Of a DNA stretch of 64,000 nucleotides, positions 44,635-54,999 are shown piece by piece (position 1 is the stretch's first letter; every line of letters begins with the position of its first letter). Origin of the DNA: CAVQGM01 sp963712065 (GTDB taxonomy: Bacteria; Actinomycetota; Acidimicrobiia; Acidimicrobiales; Acidimicrobilacustridaceae); the NCBI GenBank assembly GCA_963712065.1, contig CAVQGM010000001.1:1612001-1676000 (forward strand), written 5' to 3'. The position numbers were made by a program, and so were the translations under genes. Under the pieces are notes generated by a model. The model was not told the DNA's origin, did no database searches, and saw nothing but the letters and a program-made list of their open reading frames with translations.

Positions 44635-45910
44635 CGCCAGGGTGGGTCACGGCCCCGGTGTCGGCGTCGGGCGCCACCCCGGGTGTGGTCGCGATCGGGG
44701 GCTGGGCTCGCAGCGATCGCCAGGCCACGCCCGTGGCCACGATGGCGGCCACGCCGCCGAGCGCGAGCGCGGCCCGCGGCCCGATCGCCTCGCCGACCCA
44801 GCCCACGATCGGCCCGCCCACCGGCGTCGTCCCGAGGAAGGCCACGCCGTACAGGGCGATCACCCGGCCGCGCATCTCCGGTGCGGCGGTGAGCTGCAGG
44901 GTGGAGTTGGCGAGGGTGATGAAGGCGATGCTGGCGGCGCCCACGGCGGGGAGCACGGCTGCGGTGGCGACGAGGCTCGGCATCACCGCCGTCACGACGA
45001 CGAGCGCTCCGAACACCAGCCCGGCGACGCCGAGCCGAAGGTGCGAGGGCGTCGCCCGGGTGGCGAACGCCAGCCCGCCCACGATGGCGCCGAGGCTCAT
45101 GGCCGACAGCAGGAGGCCGTAGCCGGCTGCTCCGCTGCCGAAGGTGAACTTGGCGAGCAGCGGCAGGCTCACCTGGAACTCGTAGGCGAGGGTGCCGATG
45201 ACGGCCATGAGCAGGAGCGGCACCCGCAACCCGTCGTGGTGCCACGCGTAGCGCAGTCCCTCCCGGAGCTGTCCGGCCTGGCGCTCGGCCGGAGGGCGCC
45301 GCTGGAGCTCGGCGGGGCGCATGGCGGCGAGGGCGAGCAGGGGGGCGACGTACGACGCGGCGTTCAGCCAGAAGCACGCGGCCAGGCCGACGGCGCCGAT
45401 GAGCACGCCGCCCAACGCCGGTCCGACCAGGCGCCCGGCGTTCATCACGATGCTGTTCAGGCTCACGGCGTTGGTGAGGCGGTCGGGGCCCACCATCTCG
45501 AACACGAAGGTCTGCCGGGCGGGCATGTCGAAGGCGGTGACGAGACCGAGGGCGAAGGCGAGCACGAAGACCATCCACAGCGCGACGGTGTCGGTGGCGG
45601 TGAGCACCCCGAGCACCAGGGCCAGCGACGCGGCGACGGCCTGGGTCACCATGAGGAAGCGTCGCTTGTCGACCCGGTCGGCGACGACGCCGGCCCACGG
45701 CCCGAGCACGAGCATGGGGACGAACTGGGCGGCGGTGACGAGACCGAGGGCGACGCCGCTCTCGGACAGCTTCAGCACGAGCCAGGCCTGGGCGACGGTC
45801 TGCATCCACGTGCCCGACACCGACACCAGCTGGGCGGTGAAGAACAGGCGGTAGTTCCGCACGCCGAGGGCGCGGAAGGTGTCGCGGGACAGGCGCTCGA
45901 TGCGGGTCAC
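44564..45910 (-). CDS. MFS transporter (enterobactin-exporter-like)
   Basis: A 448-residue transporter of the MFS_3/EntS type: about ten to twelve hydrophobic helices, with YRLFFTAQLVSVSGTWMQTV, QAWLVLKLSESGVALGLV, GPWAGVVADRVDKRRFLM and SLNSIVMNAGRLVGPALGGV as family landmarks. It begins inside the last 4 nt of the MarR gene, so it is the likely regulated target. The last about 24 residues (PPHPTPEPRPRP) are read from the antisense of the neighbour's proline tract and are probably not part of the fold. The substrate is unknown, probably a drug or siderophore-like compound. Confidence 0.88.
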   Translation of the reverse strand: MTRIERLSRDTFRALGVRNYRLFFTAQLVSVSGTWMQTVAQAWLVLKLSESGVALGLVTAAQFVPMLVLGPWAGVVADRVDKRRFLMVTQAVAASLALVLGVLTATDTVALWMVFVLAFALGLVTAFDMPARQTFVFEMVGPDRLTNAVSLNSIVMNAGRLVGPALGGVLIGAVGLAACFWLNAASYVAPLLALAAMRPAELQRRPPAERQAGQLREGLRYAWHHDGLRVPLLLMAVIGTLAYEFQVSLPLLAKFTFGSGAAGYGLLLSAMSLGAIVGGLAFATRATPSHLRLGVAGLVFGALVVVTAVMPSLVATAAVLPAVGAASIAFITLANSTLQLTAAPEMRGRVIALYGVAFLGTTPVGGPIVGWVGEAIGPRAALALGGVAAIVATGVAWRSLRAQPPIATTPGVAPDADTGAVTHPGVRPAAPPHPTPEPRPRPAGAAAG

Positions 45911-46416
45911 GACGCCCCCCGTCTTCCACCCGGCCCGGCGTCGGTGGCGCGCTCGGCGAGGTGCTCGAGCACGTCGAGGGCGGCGAGCAGGCGGTCCTGG
46001 TCGTCGGGGTCGAGCTCGTCGAGGCGGTCGTGGATCCACTCGTTGCGGCGCGCCCGGGCCCGCTGGAGCTCGCGGCGCGCCTTCGGGGTGATGGAGACCA
46101 GCGCCACCCGCTTGTCGCCTTCGACGGCCGCCCGCTCGACCCACCCCTCACCCTCGAGGGCGCCGACGATGCGGCTGATCGACGGCGGTCGCACCTGCTC
46201 GAGGGCGGCCAGCTCGCCGAGTGTGAGCGGGCCGTGGTGCTCGATGGTGGCGAGGGCGGACTGCTGGGAGGCGGTGATGCCCCGGGGACGCTCGTTCCGC
46301 AGTCGTCGGGCGAGTCGGAGGACCGTGAGCCGGAGCCGGGAGATGTCGTCGGGCGCCCACCGGGCGACGTGGGTCTCGGCCGCGCTCCCGGCGGCGGTGG
46401 TCTTCCTGGCGCCCAT
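45907..46416 (-). CDS. MarR family regulator of the adjacent MFS transporter
   Basis: A 169-residue winged-helix regulator: RGITASQQSALATIEHHGPL, then TLGELAALEQVRPPSISRIV and GALEGEGWVERAAVEGDKRV, the MarR core. The gene overlaps the MFS gene by 4 nt, as in classical marR-drug-exporter units. A perfect 19-bp palindrome lies just upstream of the ATG and is its likely operator, so it probably represses itself and the exporter. Confidence 0.9.
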   Translation of the reverse strand: MGARKTTAAGSAAETHVARWAPDDISRLRLTVLRLARRLRNERPRGITASQQSALATIEHHGPLTLGELAALEQVRPPSISRIVGALEGEGWVERAAVEGDKRVALVSITPKARRELQRARARRNEWIHDRLDELDPDDQDRLLAALDVLEHLAERATDAGPGGRRGAS

Positions 46417-46419
46417 AGT

Positions 46420-46438
46420 TGCTTAGCATAGCTAAGCA
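46420..46438. promoter_or_regulatory. Palindromic MarR operator over the promoter
   Basis: A perfect inverted repeat TGCTTAGC-ATA-GCTAAGCA. It begins 4 nt upstream of the MarR ATG and contains the minus-strand -10 box TATGCT (46425-46430), whose end is 8 nt from the ATG. A repressor bound here would block the promoter. Confidence 0.75.
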
Positions 46439-46475
46439 TCGGGCGGGGACCAATCGATTCGGCCAGACTGCACCG

Positions 46476-47423
46476 GTGCCCGATCCGGTCCGCGTGCTCA
46501 GCCACCTCGGCGACGCCGACGCCATCCAGCTCCCCGCCGATCTCCGCGAGCGCGTCGAGGTCGTCCCCGTCCCCATGACCGGCGGGCTCCCCGACGAGGC
46601 CCACGGCGAGGTCCTCCTCACGTTCACCCGGCCGAGCGACGGGCTCGAGGAGCTGCCGGCGCGAGGCGTCCGGTGGATCCAGCTGATCGGCACGGGCATC
46701 GATGCCTTCCCCCTCCACCTCGTGCCCGACGAGGTGGCCGTCACCAACATGCGCGGCGCGTCGGCCGTGGCCATCTCGGAGTGGGTGCTGGCCATGATGC
46801 TGGCGTTCGAGAAGCGGCTCCCCGGGGTCTGGCTCGACGCCGCTCCGGAGGTGTGGCACCGGGACGCGCGCCTCGGCAGCCTGCAGGGGAGGACCCTCGG
46901 TCTGGTCGGCCTCGGCGGCATCGCCCTCGCCACCGTCGCCCGGGCGCGGCCGTTCGGCATGCGGATGCTCGGGCTGCGACGGTCGTCGTCGCCGACTCCC
47001 GACCCCGACGTGACGCTCGTCGGATCCCTCGCCGACCTGCTCCCGGAGGTGGACCACCTGGTGCTGGCCGCCCCGCTCACCGACCGGACCCGCCACCTGC
47101 TCGACGCCGAGTCCTTCTCCCTGCTCAAGCCCGGGGTGCACCTGGTGAACATCGCTCGCGGCGGGCTGATCGACCAGGACGCCCTCCGGGTCGCCCTCGA
47201 CGACGGCACCGTCGCCTGCGCCTCGCTCGACGCCGTCGACCCGGAGCCGTTGCCGGCCGGCCACTGGCTGTACCAGCACCCCGGCGTGCGGCTGTCGCCC
47301 CACATCTCGTGGAGCCGACCGGGGGCCGTCAACGACATGCTGGCTGCCTTCGCCGACAACCTCCGCCGCCATCTCGACGGCGAGCCGCTGGAGTCGCCGG
47401 TCGACCGGGAGGCAGGGTACTGA
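46476..47423 (+). CDS. D-2-hydroxyacid dehydrogenase family protein
   Basis: A 315-residue NAD-dependent dehydrogenase. The dinucleotide loop is TLGLVGLGGIALATVARARP and the substrate arginine/ligand region is HLVNIARGGLIDQDALRVAL. The catalytic His lies in SPHISWSRPGA and the Glu in AVDPEPLPAGHWL. The substrate is unknown. The GTG is divergent from the MarR-MFS unit, and CAGACT, a -10-like box, lies 6 nt upstream, so the operator at 46420 could also affect it. Confidence 0.88.
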   Translation: MPDPVRVLSHLGDADAIQLPADLRERVEVVPVPMTGGLPDEAHGEVLLTFTRPSDGLEELPARGVRWIQLIGTGIDAFPLHLVPDEVAVTNMRGASAVAISEWVLAMMLAFEKRLPGVWLDAAPEVWHRDARLGSLQGRTLGLVGLGGIALATVARARPFGMRMLGLRRSSSPTPDPDVTLVGSLADLLPEVDHLVLAAPLTDRTRHLLDAESFSLLKPGVHLVNIARGGLIDQDALRVALDDGTVACASLDAVDPEPLPAGHWLYQHPGVRLSPHISWSRPGAVNDMLAAFADNLRRHLDGEPLESPVDREAGY

Positions 47424-47425
47424 AC

Positions 47426-48340
47426 GTGTTCCCGACACCGGCCGACCCGAACGACGAGGGCGTCCACCCGCCGGGCACCGAGGCGCTGTGGAACGAGTCG
47501 TGGTACTTCGACTTCCTCGACCCGACCGCGTCGTTCGGAGGCTACGTGCGCCTCGGCCTCTACCCCAACCTCGGCGTGTGCTGGTACTGGGCCTGCGTGG
47601 TGGGCGTCGACCGTCCGCTCGTCGCCGTCGTCGACCACGAGGTGCCGCTCCCACGTGACGGCCGGCTCGAGGTCCGTTCGAACGGGCTGTGGGCCGACCA
47701 CAACGTCGAGGAGCCGCTGGCGCGATGGAGCCTCGGGCTCGAGGCGTTCGGGGTGGCCCTCGACGACCCGGCCGACGCCTACCGCGGCGCCCATGGGGCG
47801 CCGACGCCGTTGGGGCTCGACCTCGAGTGGGACACCGATGGCGAGGTGTTCCGCTACCCGGCCGGGCTCGATCGCTACGAGGTCCCGTGCCGCGTCCACG
47901 GTGAGGTGCTGGTCGGGAACGAGCACATCGAGCTCGACGGCGTCGGCCAGCGCGATCACTCCTGGGGTGTCCGCGACTGGTGGTCGGTGGGCTGGTGCTG
48001 GAGCGCGATCCGCCTCGATGACGGCACCCGTCTCCACGGGGTCAGGGCCACCGGCGTGGACTACGGCATCGGCTACGTGCAGGGTCCCGGTCGGGACGCG
48101 GCGATGGTCACCGACGTCGAGGTCGCCCCAGTGCTCGATGCCGAGGCCATCCCCTCCTCCGTGCAGCTCCGCATCGGCGACCACGATCTCGCCGTGACGC
48201 CGGTCGGTTGGGCGCCGGTGCGACTCGACGCGCCCGACGGGCGCGTGGCCCGCTTCCCCCGGGGCCTGGTGCGCGTCGAGGGGGCCGACGGGTCCACCGG
48301 TGCGGGGTGGATCGAGTTCGGGCAACCACCGGGTCCGTAG
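47426..48340 (+). CDS. Protein with DUF7064/7065-like (CrtC-type) signature
   Basis: A 304-residue protein, apparently soluble, starting 2 nt after the dehydrogenase. The C-terminal DGVGQRDHSWGVRDWWSVGW, and the N-terminal EALWNESWYFDFLDPTASFG, match the hydroxyneurosporene-synthase-like lipocalin family common in mycobacteria. A catalytic role is not known; such proteins probably bind a lipid-like ligand. The family name is from memory and would need a profile search. Confidence 0.7.
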   Translation: MFPTPADPNDEGVHPPGTEALWNESWYFDFLDPTASFGGYVRLGLYPNLGVCWYWACVVGVDRPLVAVVDHEVPLPRDGRLEVRSNGLWADHNVEEPLARWSLGLEAFGVALDDPADAYRGAHGAPTPLGLDLEWDTDGEVFRYPAGLDRYEVPCRVHGEVLVGNEHIELDGVGQRDHSWGVRDWWSVGWCWSAIRLDDGTRLHGVRATGVDYGIGYVQGPGRDAAMVTDVEVAPVLDAEAIPSSVQLRIGDHDLAVTPVGWAPVRLDAPDGRVARFPRGLVRVEGADGSTGAGWIEFGQPPGP

Positions 48341-48387
48341 CACGGGACCTCACGCCGGGGCGCCACGGACGGGGCCGCCGCCGCGAG

Positions 48388-48393
48388 TAGCGT
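48388..48393 (+). promoter_or_regulatory. -10 box TAGCGT for the DedA gene
   Basis: TAGCGT ends 7 nt before the ATG at 48401. Confidence 0.5.
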
Positions 48394-48400
48394 CAGACAG

Positions 48401-49069
48401 ATGTCCCCCCTCCTCGGTGTCGTCCTCGCGGTCGGCATCGACCCCGAGAAGCTCATCGCCACCGTCGGCACCATCGGCCTGTTCGCAGTGGTCTTCGCCG
48501 AGTCGGGGATCATGATCGGCTTCTTCCTCCCCGGCGACTCGCTGCTGTTCACCGCCGGCCTCCTGTCGGCCACCGGCCAGTTGCCGGCCCTCCCGATCCT
48601 CCTGGTCGGCTGCTTCCTCGCCGCCGTGGCCGGCGACCAGGTCGGCTATCTGTTCGGCCGGCGTGTCGGACCGTCGCTGTTCCGCCGGCCGAGCTCGCGG
48701 CTGTTCAAGCAGGAGTACGTCGATCGGGCCCAGGTGTTCTTCGACGAGCACGGCTCGAAGACCATCGTCATGGCACGGTTCGTACCGGTGGTGCGCACCT
48801 TCACCCCCATCGTCGCCGGCGTGTCGCGCATGGAGTACCGCACGTTCGTCACCTACAACATCATCGGCGGCTTCGCCTGGGCGGTCGGCATCACGACCCT
48901 CGGCTGGTTCCTCGGCGAGCGGTTCCCGGCGATCGGCGACCACCTCGAGCTCGCCGTGCTGGTCATCGTGGCCATCTCGCTGCTGCCGGTCGCCATCGAG
49001 CTCGTCCGCCATCGCCGCAGGCAGGGCAAGGCCGAACCGGCGGGCGAGCCCGCCGTCGACGAGGCCTGA
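48401..49069 (+). CDS. DedA family membrane protein
   Basis: A 222-residue inner-membrane protein. The family core is FFLPGDSLLFTAGLLSATGQ (re-entrant helix with the acidic residue), GDQVGYLFGRRVG and the arginine motif MARFVPVVRTFTPIVAG. Several membrane helices follow, up to VIVAISLLPVAIEL. DedA proteins act as lipid (undecaprenyl-phosphate or phospholipid) transporters. It ends 25 nt before the convergent sdhB. Confidence 0.92.
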   Translation: MSPLLGVVLAVGIDPEKLIATVGTIGLFAVVFAESGIMIGFFLPGDSLLFTAGLLSATGQLPALPILLVGCFLAAVAGDQVGYLFGRRVGPSLFRRPSSRLFKQEYVDRAQVFFDEHGSKTIVMARFVPVVRTFTPIVAGVSRMEYRTFVTYNIIGGFAWAVGITTLGWFLGERFPAIGDHLELAVLVIVAISLLPVAIELVRHRRRQGKAEPAGEPAVDEA

Positions 49070-49093
49070 AGCCTCCGTCCCAGGGGCCCGACG

Positions 49094-49861
49094 CTAGGGG
49101 AAGGTCTGGCCGATCAGCTTGCGGTTCTTCACCTTGGCCTTCAGGTAGTCCCGGTTCATCAGGGCGATGAAGTCGATCGGGATCTCCTTGGGGCACGCCT
49201 CCTGGCACTCCCCGTAGTTCGTGCAGGAGCCGAAGAACAGCTCCATGGTCTCGACCATGTCCTCGGTGCGCCGCCACCGCTCGGCCTGGCCCTGGGGCAG
49301 CAGGTTGAGGTGGGCGAGCTTGGCGCTGGTGAACAGCTGGGCGGCGCTGTTGGGGCACGCGGCCACGCAGGCCCCGCACGAGATGCACGCCGCCGCGTCC
49401 ATGGCGGTGTCGGCGGCCGGCTTCGGGATGGGGATCTCGTTGGCGTCGGGGGCGGCGCCGGTGTTGGCGCTGATGAAGCCGCCGGCCTCGATGATGGCGT
49501 CGAACGACGATCGGTCGACCATCAGGTCCTTGATGACCGGGAAGCCGGCAGCCCGCCACGGCTCGATGGTGATGGTGTCGCCCTCGCGGAACGCCCGCAT
49601 GTGGAGCTGGCAGGTGGCGGTGCCCTTCCACGGGCCGTGGGCCTTGCCGTCGATCATCACACCACAGGTCCCGCAGATGCCCTCACGACAGTCGCTGTCG
49701 AAGGTGACGGGTTCGCGCCCGGCCTCGATCAGCCGCTCGTTGACGATGTCGAGCATCTCGAGGAACGACATCTCGTCCTTGATGTCCGGGGCGTCGTAGG
49801 TCTCGAAGTGCCCGGGGTCCTGTGGCCCTTCCTGGCGCCACACCTTCAGCGTGAGGTTCAC
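49094..49861 (-). CDS. sdhB: Succinate dehydrogenase iron-sulfur subunit
   Basis: A 255-residue protein with three iron-sulfur clusters. The [2Fe-2S] ligands are in CREGICGTCGVMIDGKAHG and GTATCQL. The [4Fe-4S] motif is CISCGACVAACPNSA and the third is CTNYGECQEACPKEI, as in Bacillus-type SdhB. It carries electrons from SdhA to the menaquinone site. It is the last gene of sdhC-sdhA-sdhB. Confidence 0.95.
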   Translation of the reverse strand: MNLTLKVWRQEGPQDPGHFETYDAPDIKDEMSFLEMLDIVNERLIEAGREPVTFDSDCREGICGTCGVMIDGKAHGPWKGTATCQLHMRAFREGDTITIEPWRAAGFPVIKDLMVDRSSFDAIIEAGGFISANTGAAPDANEIPIPKPAADTAMDAAACISCGACVAACPNSAAQLFTSAKLAHLNLLPQGQAERWRRTEDMVETMELFFGSCTNYGECQEACPKEIPIDFIALMNRDYLKAKVKNRKLIGQTFP

Positions 49862-49918
49862 GACTCTCCTCTTCTCCTGCGTCTGCTTCTGCGTCGTCTG
49901 CGGGCCGGCGCCCGATGA

Positions 49919-51838
<1,920 letters not shown>

Positions 51839-51854
51839 TGGGGGAGTCCTCTCG

Positions 51855-52625
51855 TCAGCCGACGATGCCGGTCATCACGGCGATGGGGAAGGAGATGTTC
51901 ACGCCGGCGACGATGACGGCGAAGGTGGCGGCGAAGCCCCGTCGGATCGGGTTGTGCCGGGGGTTGAAGCGGGGGTTCATGGAGCCGAGGCTCTGGAAGA
52001 TGCTCCAGCTGCCGTGGTACAGGTGCAGGCCGAGCGCCAGGTTGGCGACGATGTAGAGGATCGCGATCGGGGTGCGCTCGAAGCTCGCGACCAGGTTGTG
52101 GTACGGCTCGCCGCCGATGAAGTCCGGGTTGGCCCAGCCCCACGTCAGGTCGGCCAGGTGCCAGATCAGGAACAGGAAGATGATGATCCCGGTCCAGCGC
52201 ATCGTGCGGTTGGCCCAGTTGACGGCGATGTAGTCGCGCGACGACTGGTAGCGCACCGGGCGGGCCTTCCGGTTGAGCACGGTGAGCGAGTAGGCCGCGT
52301 GCATGTGGAGCGCGAACGCGACGATGAGGCCGATCCGCATGATCCACAGCGCCACCGTGTGGGGGAGGATCGGCACGAGCAGCTCGCGCAGGAACTCGCC
52401 GTACTCGTTGAGCTCGGCCTCGCCGAGGTACATCTTGGCGTTGCCGACCATGTGGACGAACACGAAGCCCATGAGCGCGATGCCGGTGACCGCCATCACC
52501 CACTTCTTGCCGATCGCGGTCCTGTAGAGGTCGACGAGCGGCAACCGGCCGCGCTTGACCGGTCGGCGGATCGGCGGCGACGTCACGTTGGGCGTCAGCC
52601 CGGGGGCTTCCTGCGTAGCGGTCAC
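51855..52625 (-). CDS. sdhC: Succinate dehydrogenase cytochrome b subunit
   Basis: A 256-residue membrane protein with five hydrophobic helices (MAVTGIALMGFVFVHMVGNA; WIMRIGLIVAFALHMHAAYS; TGIIIFLFLIWHLADL; AILYIVANLALGLHLYHGSW; FAVIVAGVNISFPIAVMTG). Conserved histidines in these helices fit two haem b ligand pairs. The length and single-subunit anchor match the b558 type with SdhA/B of Bacillus. A GGGAGAG site precedes the GTG. The sdhC promoter is in the 78 nt before it. Confidence 0.93.
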   Translation of the reverse strand: MTATQEAPGLTPNVTSPPIRRPVKRGRLPLVDLYRTAIGKKWVMAVTGIALMGFVFVHMVGNAKMYLGEAELNEYGEFLRELLVPILPHTVALWIMRIGLIVAFALHMHAAYSLTVLNRKARPVRYQSSRDYIAVNWANRTMRWTGIIIFLFLIWHLADLTWGWANPDFIGGEPYHNLVASFERTPIAILYIVANLALGLHLYHGSWSIFQSLGSMNPRFNPRHNPIRRGFAATFAVIVAGVNISFPIAVMTGIVG

Positions 52626-52657
52626 GAGCGACTCTCCCTGTGTGGACCGGTGTCCAG

Positions 52658-52663
52658 AAGGTA
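52658..52663 (-). promoter_or_regulatory. -10 box TACCTT of the sdhCAB promoter
   Basis: On the minus strand TACCTT is preceded, 19 nt upstream, by a TTGGTC -35 candidate. The leader to the GTG at 52625 is about 30 nt and carries a ribosome site. Confidence 0.4.
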
Positions 52664-52703
52664 CCCAGTGGCCGGCGACGACGACCAATGCGACCAGAGC
52701 CTG

Positions 52704-54893
52704 TCAGGCGAGGTCGGCGGCGTAGTGGTTGGTGACGACCGGGAGGTCGGGTGGTCCGAGGGTGTGGCGGAGCTCGAGGTCGAGCTCGAGGCGACCGGAC
52801 GCGCCGGCGGGCACGATCGTGTCGATGGTTGCGATCCGGGTGCACGCATCGGCGGGTACGTCCCCCTCCCACGTCCAGGTTCGTCGCCCGGGCCGTCCCG
52901 CCTCTCTCCATGAGAGATGGGCGACGATGAGCATATCGGGCAGGGCGATGTGGCGGTCGCTGACCACGTGGACGTCGAGGTGGAGCGGGTCGCCGGGCCC
53001 GAGCCCGGGCGGGAGGCGGTCGGCGACGACGATCACCGGCCGGCACGCGGCGGCGAGAGCGGCGTAGGCGGGTTTGGGGTGACGCCGGTGGTCGAGCACC
53101 GCCCACGTCACCGACGGGTAGCCGTCACCGAAGGCGAAGGCGGCGAAGCCCCCGCACGGCCGGTACTTGATGCGCCGGAGCGCCTCGACGTGGTATCGGA
53201 CGAGCTGGGCCTGGTACCGCTGGGTGGCCTCCACCCAGGAGGCGAAGGTCGGGTGGGCGGCCGGCGGCACGTAGCGGTCGAAGCGCTCCTTCTGCAGCGA
53301 GTGGCGTCGCTCGGCTCGATCCCAGTCGAGCTCGGGCCAGCGTTCGGGTTCCAGGAAGTCGGCGTCGTCGGGCACGGCCTGGGCGCCGAACTCGCTGACG
53401 AACCGGGCCAGCCGCGGCCACGCGGCCAGCGCACCGACGACGTCGCGCTCCTCGCCCCAGTACCACCCGAAGTAGAGGTGGCTGTCGGTGCCGTCGAGCT
53501 GGGGGAGGTGGGGGAGGACCCCCGAGTGGGGGACCACCGGCCGCGACCCGTCGCAGCGCTCGAGCACCGTCGCGATCGAGTGGTCGAGGAACGACCGGTT
53601 CCAGGTCGGGAGCAGCTGCGCCGCCATCCCGCGCACGGCGAGGTTCCGCCGACGGCGCGGGTCGGCCAGGGCGCCGGGCTCGACGTCGATGGCCATCGGC
53701 TCGTTGTGCCCGCACCAGATCGCGATCGACGGATGGTGGGCCAGCAGGTCGACCAGCTCTCGCGCCTGGCGGCGTGCCTGGTCGCGCACACCCCGCGCGT
53801 AGCCCCACTGCAGCGGCATGTCCTGCCAGACCAGCAGCCCGGCGCGGTCGGCGGCCTCGTACAGCTCGGGTCGGGTCACGTGGGCGTGGATCCGCAGGAA
53901 GTCGAGGTCGGCGTCGACGGCGAGCTGGACGTCGCGGGTGAGCTCGTCGGGGGTGGCCTCGGCCAGCGCCATGCGGGTCGGCCCCTGGTTGGCGCCCTTC
54001 AGGAACAGCCGCTCGCCGTTGACCCGGAGGATCCAGTCGTCGAACTCGAGGCGTCGCATCCCCGCGCGTCGGGAGACGTGGTCGCTGACCGCGCCGTCGA
54101 CCAGCACCTCGACCCGGATGTCGTAGAGGGGCTGGTCGCCGAGGGTGTGCGGCCACCACAGACGCGGCTCGGGCACCGTCACCGTCCATTCCAGCCGGTT
54201 CTCACCGCCGGCGAGCTGCTGGTCTCTCACGACTTCGATGACCTCGCGGCCGTCGGGGTCGACGACGACGGTGCGCAACTCGACGGGCCGGGGGTCGATG
54301 GTGTCGAGCACGGCCCGGATGAACACGGTGGCGGTCTGCTCGTCGGCGTCCCGGCACAGCAGCCGCTGGTGCGCGATCCGAACCGCACCGGTGCGGATCA
54401 GCCGCACCGGTCGCCAGATGCCGCCCGGGTTCCACTCCTGGTCGACCATGTCCCAGTGCTGGAACACGCCGGTGAGGTTGCGCTTGCGCGTGCGGTCCCG
54501 TTGGGGCGGGCAGGCGACCTCGAGGGCGAGCACGTGGTCGGTGGAGGCCGCCAACGGGTCGGTGACCTCGAACGCGTGCGGGAAGAAGTACCCCTCGGTG
54601 TCGCCGAGGTAGGCGCCGTCGAACCACACGTCGCTCGTGTAGAAGACCCCGTCGAGCACGAGCCAGTGACGGGCGGCGGGCCGATCGTCGGCCACGGGCG
54701 CGTGGAGGTGTTGGCGGTAGAGCACGGGGCCGTCGGCATCGGTGAGGTCGGGGATCGACCGCCAGTGGGCCGGGCCGTCGAGCGGTGCCCAACCCCGGTC
54801 GTCGAAGTCGCGGTCGGGATAGCGACGGCGCAGATCCTCGTCGGCCACCGCGACGCGCCACGTGTCGAGTCGCAGGCCGTCGCCGTCGTCCAT
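52704..54893 (-). CDS. GH2 glycoside hydrolase, beta-mannosidase-like
   Basis: A 729-residue enzyme. The N-terminal sugar-binding domain (VLDGVFYTSDVWFDGAYLGD) is followed by immunoglobulin-like and TIM-barrel parts. The general acid/base Glu is in CGHNEP (about residue 395) and the nucleophile Glu in SEFGAQAVP (about residue 500), the pattern of GH2 beta-mannosidases rather than beta-galactosidases. No signal peptide is seen, so it should act in the cytoplasm on imported oligosaccharide or glycan stubs. It faces the GGDEF/EAL gene head to head and is followed by sdhCAB. Confidence 0.88.
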   Translation of the reverse strand: MDDGDGLRLDTWRVAVADEDLRRRYPDRDFDDRGWAPLDGPAHWRSIPDLTDADGPVLYRQHLHAPVADDRPAARHWLVLDGVFYTSDVWFDGAYLGDTEGYFFPHAFEVTDPLAASTDHVLALEVACPPQRDRTRKRNLTGVFQHWDMVDQEWNPGGIWRPVRLIRTGAVRIAHQRLLCRDADEQTATVFIRAVLDTIDPRPVELRTVVVDPDGREVIEVVRDQQLAGGENRLEWTVTVPEPRLWWPHTLGDQPLYDIRVEVLVDGAVSDHVSRRAGMRRLEFDDWILRVNGERLFLKGANQGPTRMALAEATPDELTRDVQLAVDADLDFLRIHAHVTRPELYEAADRAGLLVWQDMPLQWGYARGVRDQARRQARELVDLLAHHPSIAIWCGHNEPMAIDVEPGALADPRRRRNLAVRGMAAQLLPTWNRSFLDHSIATVLERCDGSRPVVPHSGVLPHLPQLDGTDSHLYFGWYWGEERDVVGALAAWPRLARFVSEFGAQAVPDDADFLEPERWPELDWDRAERRHSLQKERFDRYVPPAAHPTFASWVEATQRYQAQLVRYHVEALRRIKYRPCGGFAAFAFGDGYPSVTWAVLDHRRHPKPAYAALAAACRPVIVVADRLPPGLGPGDPLHLDVHVVSDRHIALPDMLIVAHLSWREAGRPGRRTWTWEGDVPADACTRIATIDTIVPAGASGRLELDLELRHTLGPPDLPVVTNHYAADLA

Positions 54894-54901
54894 CGGCGCC
54901 G

Positions 54902-54907
54902 ACGCTA
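54902..54907 (-). promoter_or_regulatory. -10 box TAGCGT for the GH2 gene
   Basis: On the minus strand TAGCGT ends 8 nt before the ATG whose first base is 54893. Confidence 0.5.
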
Positions 54908-54999
54908 CCGGTCCCGAGCGGGCACCGGCCGGGCCGTGGACCCACCCACATGCCGCTCGACGGTGGACGTACCATGGGGGGAGACGAAGAGGGCGCGAC

